A stretch of DNA of 38,384 bases from Rhizobium sp. L43. Lineage in GTDB: Bacteria > Pseudomonadota > Alphaproteobacteria > Rhizobiales > Rhizobiaceae. This document shows positions 24,642 through 33,679 of this stretch, in pieces. The translations under genes were made by a program, and so were the position numbers. The notes beneath the pieces were generated by a model. That model was given only the letters and a program-made list of their open reading frames with translations, did no database searches and was not told where the DNA came from. The DNA lies in contig NZ_NWSQ01000041.1 in assembly GCF_002531725.1 (NCBI RefSeq), positions 1 through 38,384 on the forward strand, read 5' to 3'. Numbering within the stretch: position 1 is the stretch's first letter; each line of letters begins with the position of its first letter.

Positions 24642-25267
24642 CGTCCGGCGCCTTCCTTTAAGGCGGCGACCTCGTCGACGGCTGCCGCCGCCAGGGCGAG
24701 CGCCGGGCCCTTTAAGAGGGAAGCCGAGCCGTTTTCAGCCATGTCGCGCCAGCCCGCCGACCGCCAAGCCGCGGAGATCCGGTATTCGTCTGCCAGAAGT
24801 GCCAGCATCGACCAGCCATCGGCCTCGACGACCTGCCTTGCCTGCTCGCTCAACAGATCGAGCGGCGGCGTTGCCGCGGAAAGATTGATGTGGCCGAGAG
24901 CGAATGCGACCGCTTCCTCGCCGTAGGCGGCCCTGAGCCTCGTAAGGGTCGGGCGATCGACCGCGGGGCAGAAGGCTGCGAGATGATAGGCGAGGCCCGC
25001 CCGGAGCGCGGCCGTTGCGCGTCCGTCCGTGGCCATGGAAGTCAGGCGGCGGGCGCCGTCGGCAAACGTGGCGGGATCGCCATGGGCTTCCGCTATCTCA
25101 GTGAAAAGCCGCCGATGCAGCCGCGGCGACAGGGTGGATCCGTCGGCAAGGAGCGGCGCGATCCCATCCCATCGGGCGGCCGTCAGCATATCCGCGGAAA
25201 GCAGCGCTGCCTTGCGGATCCTCGCCGCATTCGAGATCGCCTCGCCGTCCGCACGCGGCGTGCGCAT
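24638..25267 (-). CDS. nolU: NolU-like T3SS protein (SctK type)
   Basis: This predicted cytoplasmic protein of 209 residues lies between sctJ and sctL, where rhizobial clusters have nolU. It is rich in Ala and Leu, with no membrane helix. NolU is regarded as an equivalent of SctK, a small accessory part of the sorting platform. Sequence similarity is weak over the family, so position carries most weight. ATG 25267 lies two bases before the sctJ stop region, while a longer start at 25309 would overlap sctJ. Confidence 0.7.
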   Translation of the reverse strand: MRTPRADGEAISNAARIRKAALLSADMLTAARWDGIAPLLADGSTLSPRLHRRLFTEIAEAHGDPATFADGARRLTSMATDGRATAALRAGLAYHLAAFCPAVDRPTLTRLRAAYGEEAVAFALGHINLSAATPPLDLLSEQARQVVEADGWSMLALLADEYRISAAWRSAGWRDMAENGSASLLKGPALALAAAAVDEVAALKEGAGR

Positions 25268-25269
25268 GC

Positions 25270-26094
25270 TCAGCGCTCCTTCCGCTGCGGAAACAGCAGC
25301 AGCAGGCATGCCCCGATGGCGAGGATGATGGCGCCGATCACGGCAAGATTGGGGCCTTTGAAAGCCGAGAGAGCGCTTTGCACCATCGAGGATGGCGCTG
25401 TAGCGGGCGCCGGCGTCACGGTTGCCGCCGGGGCCGGTGCCGCCGCTACCGCCGCCGGCGCGCCGACCTCCGACCAGGGGCTGACCACCACCGAGACATC
25501 TTCGTAAGAGAGATCACGGATGCTGTTGACCAGAACGGACCGGCTCTTCATGTCGATCTCGTTGAGATTGGCGCCGGGGCGATATTGCAGCACGGCCGCT
25601 GCCCTCGCCTTCTCCTTGATGAGCCCGCGGCCGTTCTCCTCCGGCAGCACCACATGGACGCGCGCCGTCGCCACGCCGTCGAGCCCGGAAAGCGTTTCGG
25701 CAAGCTGCTGCTCGATGGCGTAGCTCATCCGGGCTTTCTGTTCGTAAGGTGTCACGAGGAAGCCGTTGCCGGCAAAGAGTTCGGCGACATTTCCAAACGA
25801 CTGACGCGGCAGACCGGCGCCCGCCAGCAGCTCGATCGCCCGGGCATGATCGGTTGATTCAGCGGTGATCGCATAGGTCCCGCCCTTTTCGCTCTTCATG
25901 GTGACGGAAATGCCGGCGCGTTCGAGCAGCACCTGGGCATCCAGCGCATCGCGCTGATCGAGCCCCGTGAGCACGTCCTGGCTGCAGGCGGCGAGGAACA
26001 GGCAGAGGGCAAGCATTGCGGCCTTCGGAAGGACTTTGCGCGCGGGCGAAGAGATCGATGATCTCGAAAGGGCCGATGTGATCATGATGTTCAC
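25270..26094 (-). CDS. sctJ: T3SS inner-ring lipoprotein SctJ
   Basis: This 274-residue protein of the YscJ/FliF type forms the inner-membrane ring. It has a lipoprotein signal with lipobox LFLAAC, then two ring-building domains (LTGLDQRDALDAQVLLERAGI and GLDGVATARVHVVLPEENG, LNEIDMKSRSVLVNSIRDLSY). A C-terminal membrane helix is IGAIILAIGACLLLLFP. Its start overlaps the nolB stop by four bases. It appears complete. Confidence 0.93.
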   Translation of the reverse strand: MNIMITSALSRSSISSPARKVLPKAAMLALCLFLAACSQDVLTGLDQRDALDAQVLLERAGISVTMKSEKGGTYAITAESTDHARAIELLAGAGLPRQSFGNVAELFAGNGFLVTPYEQKARMSYAIEQQLAETLSGLDGVATARVHVVLPEENGRGLIKEKARAAAVLQYRPGANLNEIDMKSRSVLVNSIRDLSYEDVSVVVSPWSEVGAPAAVAAAPAPAATVTPAPATAPSSMVQSALSAFKGPNLAVIGAIILAIGACLLLLFPQRKER

Positions 26095-26567
26095 TGGCCC
26101 TGCGTCAGCCGTTTGGATGACGACATCACCGACTGGGTGAGCGACGACAGCAGCGTCGTGCCGGTTGCGAATTGCTGTGATTTCTCCAGCCGGTCGATTG
26201 ATGTCGTGATGTCTTCGATCTTCGGGCCGCTCTGATCCTTGTCCGCGGTAAATCGCACCAGCGGCGTCTCCGGCTGGCCGATTCCGGCCACCGGCATGAA
26301 GAAAGCCGACAGCCGGTCGAGAATGCTGGAGGGCGTGGTATTGCCTTCCGGTGAATAGGAGGGCAGGACGGCGTCGGACTCAGGCGCGATCTTGCGGCCC
26401 TGGGTATTGGGAATGGAGGTGAGCTCGGTTGGCCGAATGCCAGCGAAATCCGCCGGCTGCAACCCGATCCGCTCCGCCACGATCTCCGAGGTCTTCAGGA
26501 CATTGCCCGTCGATACGCCATCGAAGGGCGGCGTGAAGGCGCGGCCGGAAAGTACTTCTCCACTCAT
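26091..26567 (-). CDS. nolB: NolB-like protein, inner-rod (SctI) type
   Basis: This 158-residue protein is followed directly by sctJ, as nolB is in rhizobial T3SS loci. The C-terminal 45 residues (IDRLEKSQQFATGTTLLSSL, ending SKRLTQGQ) match the SctI inner-rod pattern, in which a helix ends with a conserved Gln-Gly-Gln. The N-terminal part is Pro/Ser/Thr-rich and probably unstructured. It may be secreted during assembly. Confidence 0.8.
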   Translation of the reverse strand: MSGEVLSGRAFTPPFDGVSTGNVLKTSEIVAERIGLQPADFAGIRPTELTSIPNTQGRKIAPESDAVLPSYSPEGNTTPSSILDRLSAFFMPVAGIGQPETPLVRFTADKDQSGPKIEDITTSIDRLEKSQQFATGTTLLSSLTQSVMSSSKRLTQGQ

Positions 26568-26617
26568 TGCAATTCCTCAACTCGGTACATGTCAACTGCA
26601 AACGATGAACAGGAACG

Positions 26618-26875
26618 CTACTCGTCGCTGCCTTCGTCGATCGCCTCCTTGGCGAAATTGAAAAGCGAATTGTTCAGCATCAGGGTGTTGGAAATCATGC
26701 CCGGCAGAAATGCGTCCACGGCAGCGGAGAGAACCTCGCTCTCGCTGTTCGGATCGACCTTTTTCGTCGTGCTGCCGGTGGTGCCTGTGGAACCCGTCTT
26801 ATCAGTCGTCAGCTCCACCGAGACAGGGTCTGCAGGCGCCAAGTTCAGGTCGGAATTCACCGCATCTACGGCCAT
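26618..26875 (-). CDS. Small hypothetical protein heading the sct operon
   Basis: This 85-residue acidic protein starts at ATG 26875 behind GGAAG. Its first half is Thr/Ser/Gly-rich (TTDKTGSTGTTGSTTKK), while the second is helical and ends FNFAKEAIDEGSDE. It has no signal peptide. It lies 50 bases upstream of nolB and is probably co-transcribed. Size and composition would suit a small T3SS-secreted protein, but I recognise no family. Confidence 0.55.
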   Translation of the reverse strand: MAVDAVNSDLNLAPADPVSVELTTDKTGSTGTTGSTTKKVDPNSESEVLSAAVDAFLPGMISNTLMLNNSLFNFAKEAIDEGSDE

Positions 26876-27096
26876 ATGAGCACTTCCATCAAGGAATTTA
26901 TCAAAATGAATGCATGATTTGATATGGATAAAAAAACGGCTGGTCAATTGTTTAAACTTAACCGATGGTTAATTTCCAGAACGTACAGTCGGCTATGATA
27001 AATTTAGCGATCTTTATATTAAAATGGAACGTTTTGTCCATAAAACGCAGCAGATATCCAGATTGCGCATGAAGTTTATACTTAAATTTGTTCGAA

Positions 27097-27140
27097 TGTT
27101 CACAGGCCCGACCGCCTCTACGCCAACGGGCCTGTGAACA
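27097..27140. repeat. Perfect 14-bp inverted repeat with 16-base spacer
   Basis: TGTTCACAGGCCCG is repeated in inverted form after 16 bases. It lies between the end of the large translocator gene (27174) and the small gene at the head of the sct operon (start 26875). On the minus strand it could end the translocator transcript, although no T-run follows. It could instead be an operator for the sct operon promoter. Confidence 0.6.
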
Positions 27141-27173
27141 CTCAGATATTTGGTGTTGCGAACGCGTCCCGGA

Positions 27174-30014
27174 TCAGCCCACCGCCGTACCGCGGCGCTT
27201 CTCGACATCGGCGGTGATCGCGTCCCAGTTCTCAGGCGTAAGCTCGCGCTGTTCCGGGTCGCGGGGCGCGGGGGTGACGCCGCCCTTGGCGCCGACGATC
27301 GGGCCGGTCTTGGCGTAGATGCCGACCGTGTCGTTGACCGTGCGCTTGAGCATGTCGTTCATCATGTCGGTCTGCTTGTGGAAGGCCTTTTCCTGCTTGA
27401 TGCTCTGGTAGATGGTAAAGCCTGACCAGGCCGCCCAGGACACCGCGCAAGCAACGGCAAAACCGAGCGAGAAGGCGCCGGAGACCAGGGCAACCGTTGC
27501 ACCCGTGCGCCCGAGGAAGGTGGAGTTCACCAGCATGTTGGCAACGCCTGCAATGCCTTCGATCGCGCCGACCGTGTCCGCTACCGTTCCGATACCCATG
27601 AAAATGAGATCGACCGGGTCGCCCTTGCCGCTCGTGAGCCCTTGCAGGAACTGGTAATATTCCACCGGCAGCCAGGCGACCCCGGCAACGGCGCCGACCG
27701 TCGTCCCGGTATTCTTGAAAAAGGCGGAGAGCACGCTGCGTTGCGCCCGCGCCAGTTCGTCGGAGACGCCGACGAGCGAGCCGATCCCATCCAGCAGCGA
27801 AAAATTCGAGGCTTTGATCGCCGAGCCGAGCGCACTGCCCATATGCGCCAGCGCACCAAGGGCGTGCAGAACGACGATGCCGATGCTGTCCCAGGTCGGG
27901 CTCGTCATGTTGAGGCCGGCATAGATGGACCGGGAGGCGGTGAGCACCGACATCACGCCGGAAGAGAGCGCCGCCTTGTATTTGACCGGATCGACCCCCG
28001 CTGGCACTGCCGTCGCAGTCTTGTCGATCAGCTTGGCAAGGTCGGCCTTGATGGTTTCGACGCTGCCGCCCGGGCGCATCGTCGCCCAAAGCGCGGTGAA
28101 GATCGTCGTGAAATTGGTCTTGTATTGCGCCATGGCCTCGGCATTGCCCTTGAACAGTGTTTCCGCCAGCGCATCAAGGCTCGGAGCGATGATCTTCTTG
28201 ATCGCCTCTTCGGCGGTCTTGCCGTCGACGATGATCGGATCGATCACATCCGTTCCGGGCATCAGCGTCTTCATCAGCCCCGACATGGAAAGTCCCATGT
28301 CCTTCAGGCTGGATGTCAGATATTCGCTGTCGATATAGGGCAGATCGAGATTCTGGATGGTCTTGCTCCAGCCGTTATCCTTGGTGGCGAACATGCGCTC
28401 GGCGATCCAGGCGTCGCCGCCGCTACCGGCGAAGAAGCGTCCGTCGCCTGAGCCGTTGGCGGCAATGCCCTTGCCGGCCAGCCCGGTGCCGATCATGATC
28501 GCCGCCATGACGTCGTTGAACGAATAGCTGGCGAGATTGCTGGAGGGCAGCGGCGAGACGCTCTTGTCCCACTCAGCATTGGCCGACATCTTCGAGACAA
28601 GGCTGGCGCCCATGACGAGCCCTTCGAGCGCGGTCTGCACCGCATGGCGGTAGCCCCAGACCTCCTTGCCACCGGGGGCGGCCAGCTGCGAGGTGATGCG
28701 CTCCAGATTGCCGGCAAGATCGCCGACTCCGATTTCTCCGGCCCCGATCTTGTCGAGCAGCGGGCCGAGAAGCGCCTTCACATCGGCCTTGAACTGATCG
28801 CGCACCTCGGGGCTGTCTCCCCCGTGAAACTGGTTGGCCATCGCCTGGATGGTCGGGTTGAACAGGTGGGTGATGTTGTTGGGCACGGTGCTGCCGAATT
28901 CGGAAGCGGCAACCTTCTTCAAACCGTCGAGGTCGATCTTGAGATCGGGGAACAGACTGCCGCCGAGCCCGAGCGACTGGTCGAAATCCACAACCGGCAG
29001 GATGGAGCCGAGCCCCTTCAGCTCCCGCTCGGTCTTGTTGCCGGCCAGTCCCATGCGGATCAGGCCATCGAGCGCCGTCGTCGGATCGGAGATCGTCGGC
29101 AGCACGTTCTTGTCGAAAAATTCGGCATAGGTCTTGTCGGCAATCGCCGAGCGCTGCTTTACGAAATCGTCGGGAAGCACCATGGAATAGAAGCCGAGGG
29201 CGGCATTATATTCCTTGAGAATGGTGGTGACGTCCTTGCCGGATTTCAGGCCGTCATTCAGCAGGCCGCCATTGACGATGTCGCGCTCAAAGGCATCCTC
29301 GACCTTCGTACGCAGGTCCTTCATCTTCTCGTCACGGGTGATCGTGTCGTTGATGATCTCGAAAGCGTCCTTGTTGGTATCGGCCGGCGCGACGCGATAA
29401 CCGGAGAAGATCAGCTTGAGGGCCTTCAGCGCCTTCTCCGTCATCTGTGAGTTGACGTCGGCGTCCGAGCCCAGGATTGCAATCGACTTGTCGAGATCCT
29501 TCAGGATCTCCTGGTCGTTGTAGATGCCGCGCTGGTTGTCGCCGAGGCTGTCCTTGTATTTGCCGAAGGTCGCCTTAGTCTGAAGCAGATCGAGATACAT
29601 GATCAGTTTCTGCTCGGCGGTGTAATTCTGAGGGTTTTTGACGACGTCGATGCTCTCGAAGGACTTGTCCTTGTCCTTCAGCCCTTCCATGAAGCCCTGA
29701 TTGATCTCGCTCATGAAATCGGAATTGAACAGGAGATCGATGACCGGCTGGATCGGTGCGGTAGGGCTGGAATCGCCATTTGACGTCGCGGCCTGCGCAA
29801 CGAACTTCGGGCTACTCGTCTGCGCCGATGTGGAGGAGAGAATCGTCAGGCCTGCCGTCGTCGTCCCGTCAGAGCTAAAAGGCGATGCCTTCTTGACCGT
29901 GCTCGCGGTCTTGTCCTGGCTTGTCGAATTTTCGGACTTCGGATCGGAATTGGCGTTTAGCCTGAGAAATGAAACCGTATCGATATCCGAAGATGCTGGT
30001 GCGATGGATGACAT
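27174..30014 (-). CDS. Large NolX/HrpF-like T3SS translocator candidate
   Basis: This 946-residue protein has no signal peptide and starts at ATG 30014 behind AGGGAA. The first ~85 residues are Ser/Thr-rich and disordered, as in T3SS substrates. A helical module follows (about 85-290), then a conserved block (about 487-570: SFNDVMAAIMIGTGLAGKG, DGRFFAGSGGDAWIAERMF). The C-terminal ~250 residues contain several hydrophobic segments (TWDSIGIVVLHALGALAHMG, VALVSGAFSLGFAVACAVSW). Long hydrophilic protein plus C-terminal hydrophobic helices is the plan of NolX/HrpF, which sits at the host membrane. It is much longer than NolX (about 600). Family assignment is moderate. Confidence 0.65.
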   Translation of the reverse strand: MSSIAPASSDIDTVSFLRLNANSDPKSENSTSQDKTASTVKKASPFSSDGTTTAGLTILSSTSAQTSSPKFVAQAATSNGDSSPTAPIQPVIDLLFNSDFMSEINQGFMEGLKDKDKSFESIDVVKNPQNYTAEQKLIMYLDLLQTKATFGKYKDSLGDNQRGIYNDQEILKDLDKSIAILGSDADVNSQMTEKALKALKLIFSGYRVAPADTNKDAFEIINDTITRDEKMKDLRTKVEDAFERDIVNGGLLNDGLKSGKDVTTILKEYNAALGFYSMVLPDDFVKQRSAIADKTYAEFFDKNVLPTISDPTTALDGLIRMGLAGNKTERELKGLGSILPVVDFDQSLGLGGSLFPDLKIDLDGLKKVAASEFGSTVPNNITHLFNPTIQAMANQFHGGDSPEVRDQFKADVKALLGPLLDKIGAGEIGVGDLAGNLERITSQLAAPGGKEVWGYRHAVQTALEGLVMGASLVSKMSANAEWDKSVSPLPSSNLASYSFNDVMAAIMIGTGLAGKGIAANGSGDGRFFAGSGGDAWIAERMFATKDNGWSKTIQNLDLPYIDSEYLTSSLKDMGLSMSGLMKTLMPGTDVIDPIIVDGKTAEEAIKKIIAPSLDALAETLFKGNAEAMAQYKTNFTTIFTALWATMRPGGSVETIKADLAKLIDKTATAVPAGVDPVKYKAALSSGVMSVLTASRSIYAGLNMTSPTWDSIGIVVLHALGALAHMGSALGSAIKASNFSLLDGIGSLVGVSDELARAQRSVLSAFFKNTGTTVGAVAGVAWLPVEYYQFLQGLTSGKGDPVDLIFMGIGTVADTVGAIEGIAGVANMLVNSTFLGRTGATVALVSGAFSLGFAVACAVSWAAWSGFTIYQSIKQEKAFHKQTDMMNDMLKRTVNDTVGIYAKTGPIVGAKGGVTPAPRDPEQRELTPENWDAITADVEKRRGTAVG

Positions 30015-30239
30015 GCGTTCCCTTTGATTTTCTTGTCCGCTTTTCGCGGATGAGGTCGTTTACCTTACGTTAGGCATAAGATCGACCTTTGCGCGATAAT
30101 TCAAGCCCGATCGCGACATCGCGGTTGCATAAATGCAGCGACCTCGCGCGGGGAGATCAAATCACATTTTTACCGAGGCTCGCAGGGCATTTCCCAGGCT
30201 TTTCCGGGGTGGCGGTCATCGTTGCCGCCGACTATGCCT

Positions 30240-32487
30240 TTACCAGATGAATGACGGATCCGGCCGGAATTCGAGATGCACGGACTCGCCGGTGTAGCGC
30301 TCAAGCTTCTCGTTCAGCTGCTTTTCCATCTTGTCGAGCTTCTTCACGCCATTGGCCATATCCCACAGGCCAAGTGCCAGCCCGACGGCCGAGGCAACGA
30401 GGCCGGTGACCAGTCCGGCCGCCGCAAGGCCGGCTTTGGCGGCGTTGCTGAAGATGGTCACCACTTCCGGCGCCACCGTTTCGAGTCCGGAAAAGGCGCG
30501 GGACATGACATTGGTCAGATAAAGCATCGCTTCGGAGAAACCGATAAGCGCGTTGCCGGTACCGGCAATGCCGCCGATGATTTCGAGCGCGCCCTTGGCG
30601 CGGTCGCCGGTCTTCATCGTCCGCGACGCCAGATAGAAGCCGAGGCCGGCCATGGCGAGGCCGCCGGCGGCACCGAGAATCTTGCCCGCCGCTTCCATCG
30701 TCTTCGGCGAGAAGCTCATGGAGATCCCCTTGCCCCAGCTGCCCGGCTGATTGCCGAAGGCGCTGAACGGCTTGCCGGCAACGTCGAGGTTCTTGCCGAG
30801 ACCCTCCATCGTCATGCCAACGATCTGCGTCGCCGAGCCGACCGCAGCGGCGATATCGGCCGGCGTCCACTTGCCGCCCACACCGAGGCCGCGCGCCACC
30901 AGCACGCTCGACATGCTGAGCATCTGGACCGCATGGACGAGGCCGGCCTTGTACACTTCGGCATCGATGCCAGCAGGTGTGCGAGTCTGGCGCGGCAGGT
31001 CGAGCGAATCCTTGAAGGAGGCGACCGCGGCGTCGAGCTTCATGCCGCCGCGCACCATGCGCAGAACGCCGTCAACGTCGCGTGCTATGTCCTGCGCCAG
31101 ATTCTGTTTCAGCGTTTCGCCGCCATCTGCCGGGCCGTTTTTGCTGATGAAATCCTCGGCGAAGGTGTTTGCCAACTGGCTGATGGCGTCATTCGTTGCG
31201 CCGGGCACAAATGTGTCATCCGGACCCGACAGCAACTGCTCGAGATCGACACCCTGGCCGTCGCCGATATAATGTTCCTTGATGATGTTTGAGAAGGTGA
31301 CGTTCGCGGCGTCGAGATGCGCGTCGATATAATCCTGGGGCAGGAGATCGACGAGCGTGTTGAGTTCGGAATAATAATCCTTCAGGGCATCTTCGAAGCT
31401 CTTGCCGGCGCTCAGCGCCCGGTCGATCGCCTTGCCGCCGCCGATATCGATCAGATAGGCGTCTTCGATGTTGGTGAGCAGATCGGAATTCTCCGGTTGC
31501 TGCAGATATTCCTTCATGCCGCTTGCGAAGATATCTGAGAGATGCTGCTGCGTCGCGGGATCAGCCGTCAGCTTTTCGATCCGCGCGTCGAGGTCCTTGC
31601 CGACGCGCTCGCCATCGGGCACGCTGTCGCCATACTGGTTCATATAGCCGTTGAACTGCTGTTTGATCTCGATGAGATCGTAGAGCAGCGTTGCCTTCTG
31701 TTCCGGCGCCAGCTGGTCGAGGTGGTCCATATTGTGGGGCGCCACGAAATCCCGGTTCACGTCCTTCACGGCGTCGCCGAGAATGCCGTATTTGAGTTCG
31801 TCGAGCTTCTTCAGCGTCGGCTCATAGGCGGTCGACGGAGCGTAACCGCGCAGCACCTTGCTTTCCAGGATGTCTTTCTCGTCGATCGGGCGCTCCACGA
31901 CCGGCTCGATGGCATCCGAACCCGACATGACAAGGTCCATCTTCTTGAGGCTGGATGTCAGATAGTCGCTGTCGATATAAGGCAGATCGAGACTTTGGAT
32001 GGTCTTGCTCCAGCCATTATCCTTGGTGGCGAACATGCGCTCGGCGATCCAGGCGTCGCCGCCGCTGCCGGCGAAGAAGCGTCCGTCGCCTGAGCCGTTG
32101 GCGGCAATGCCCTTGCCGGCCAGCCCGGTGCCGATCATGATCGCCGCCATGACGTCGTTGAACGAATAGCTGGCGAGATTGCTGGAGGGCAGCGGCGAGA
32201 AAACCGTCGAGGTCGATCTTGAGATCGGTGCCCGGGTCGGTTTCGGGCGTGCTCACCTTTGCATCGACCAGGATCGCGGCGCCGCCGCGTTTGCTCGGCG
32301 TAAACCCGACGAAGCCCCGCGCAGCGGAGATGTCGAGTGCCTGCCCGTTGCCGCTCGGCGCGATCTTGCGTATTTCGCTGGCGTCGATGGTTTTTGCCGA
32401 TGCAGAACGGCCGGTCACGTCTTTCTGGCCGAGGTCCACGACCAGGGTTTCGACCTCTTTCGATTCGCTGCCAACACGTTCCAACAT
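30240..32487 (-). pseudogene. Second NolX/HrpF-like gene, frameshifted
   Basis: The gene starts at ATG 32487 behind AGGAG and stays open for about 96 codons to DLKIDLDGF (near 32203). It then continues in another frame as SPLPSSNLASYSFNDVMAAIM and runs to 30240. Together it would make about 750 residues. Positions 31948-32228 are nearly identical to parts of the upstream paralogue. At 32200/32201, 362 bases are missing relative to that copy, which explains the shift. After the conserved block comes a helical module like residues 85-290 of the other copy, then hydrophobic helices (AAGGLAMAGLGFYLAS, AGLAAAGLVTGLVASAVGLA). The 3' part could be translated from ATG 32150. Confidence 0.72.
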
Positions 32488-33076
32488 GATTTCGTCACTC
32501 CTGATCGACGGCCGCACCCTGAGCGGAGGCCCGGAAAGCCTCGTTAGGTCAGAAGTTTTTCAGTGATGTGACAAATGGGACTATTCGGAGCGGCATACCC
32601 AACTCATCCCTCGCCTTGATGGGAATCGAACCGTTGAACCGTGATTTGGCAAAATGAGATCTTGATAGAACAGCTTGTGTCGAGATTATATGATTCTCTA
32701 GTTTCGACATGTGGGGTCGTCATCCAACCTTTGTTTCATCATGTCATAACAGCGGTGGCAATCACCTCAGTGAAAGCCGAAAGCTGGTCAGGGTTTCCCT
32801 TAGGTTTCTCGCGAAATGTATGCGTTATCTCGAGCTAATGCCATTCCGCTTTTCCCGCGATTTTAGATATTATTTGGGGCGGTGCCGGCGAGAGATTGGC
32901 CAGGCGCCTTTGCTTCGGCTGGAAATCTGGTCTTGATCAATTCGGAAACCCCTCGATCATCATCATCTACCAAATCGCCCAAGCACTTACTGTGAGGTAC
33001 ATCGAGCTCTTTGCTCCAGACGATCAACCCTAAGGGCGATGTCCACAGATTTGACAGGACCAATTGCTTTAGGCTA
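32488..33076. other. Region without a recognisable gene
   Basis: About 0.6 kb between the second translocator gene and the AbiE-like module. It is more AT-rich than its surroundings (32640-32880) and holds only short frames without motifs. It may contain the translocator promoter (close to 32550) and marks a change of origin. Confidence 0.4.
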
Positions 33077-33106
33077 AGTGTCCTCAGTCCTAGGACAGAG
33101 GACACT
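33077..33106. promoter_or_regulatory. 30-bp near-perfect palindrome over the start of the AbiE-like module
   Basis: Arms AGTGTCCTC and GAGGACACT surround GTCC-TA-GGAC; only one base pair (positions 10 and 21) breaks the symmetry. It ends three bases before the ATG at 33110 and contains the only plausible ribosome site (GAGG). A protein bound here would block expression, so it is a good candidate for the autoregulatory operator of the downstream gene. Confidence 0.65.
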
Positions 33107-33109
33107 ATT

Positions 33110-33679
33110 ATGAAGAGCCAAGATATCGTCGTCCTGCTGAAGCTGGTAAGCCTGCAAGATCAGGAACTCACCAAGGGCATCGATCGGTTGCGATCGGAAT
33201 CCGTGGGGGGAGATCCATATTCCGTTCGGAACCTAGAAGCGCAACTCGGGATCAGCAAGACCGAAATAGCGCAGTCGATCAAGCGTAGTGTCGCATCAGG
33301 CATCGCGCGAAAAGACAACAGCAGGAACGAGCCTCGGCCAAGCCGAAGGAACCTGTTCGGCTTCATTACCACCGGGCTAAAGTTCGTCTTCCCCGCCCAA
33401 GTTGGACCGATGCAGCGCGGCATACCGACTGCCTTCGCCGCACCTATGCTCACGGAACTCCTGATCAGCGGCGGGACGTACAACTACGTTTGGCCCTATG
33501 CCAACGGAAGGGAGATGGGGCAGGCGGTGGAGCCGCTCTTCAAGACCGTGCCGGACGCAGTCCTGAAGGACGACGCACTCTACGAGTACCTCGCGTTGGT
33601 CGATGCGATCCGGCTCGGGAACCAGCGGGAAGTTGGTCTCGCGACCGACCACCTCAAGTCAAGGATCATGAGCAAATGA
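33110..33679 (+). CDS. Putative winged-helix regulator/antitoxin of an AbiE-like pair
   Basis: This 189-residue protein starts at ATG 33110, directly after the palindrome. The N-terminal ~75 residues look like a winged helix: LVSLQDQELTKGIDRLRSES, then SVRNLEAQLGISKTEIAQSI, where the second part is the recognition helix. The rest (GLKFVFPAQVGPMQRGIPTA, TYNYVWPYANG) resembles domains found next to nucleotidyltransferase toxins. Its stop overlaps the start of the following nucleotidyltransferase gene (ATGA). The arrangement recalls AbiEi-AbiEii, where the first protein represses its own promoter. The family call is inferred from structure and context. Confidence 0.55.
   Translation: MKSQDIVVLLKLVSLQDQELTKGIDRLRSESVGGDPYSVRNLEAQLGISKTEIAQSIKRSVASGIARKDNSRNEPRPSRRNLFGFITTGLKFVFPAQVGPMQRGIPTAFAAPMLTELLISGGTYNYVWPYANGREMGQAVEPLFKTVPDAVLKDDALYEYLALVDAIRLGNQREVGLATDHLKSRIMSK

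Noticed and set aside
27642..29450. Long plus-strand frames opposite the translocator gene
   Set aside because: They mirror the codons of the 946-residue protein and lack independent signals.
30276..31292. 338-codon plus-strand frame opposite the second translocator gene
   Set aside because: His/Arg/Gly-rich antisense shadow; the minus strand shows real family blocks.
32150..32200. Programmed frameshifting at the TTTT run in the second translocator gene
   Set aside because: The frame change is explained by a 362-base gap relative to the paralogue, so decay is simpler.
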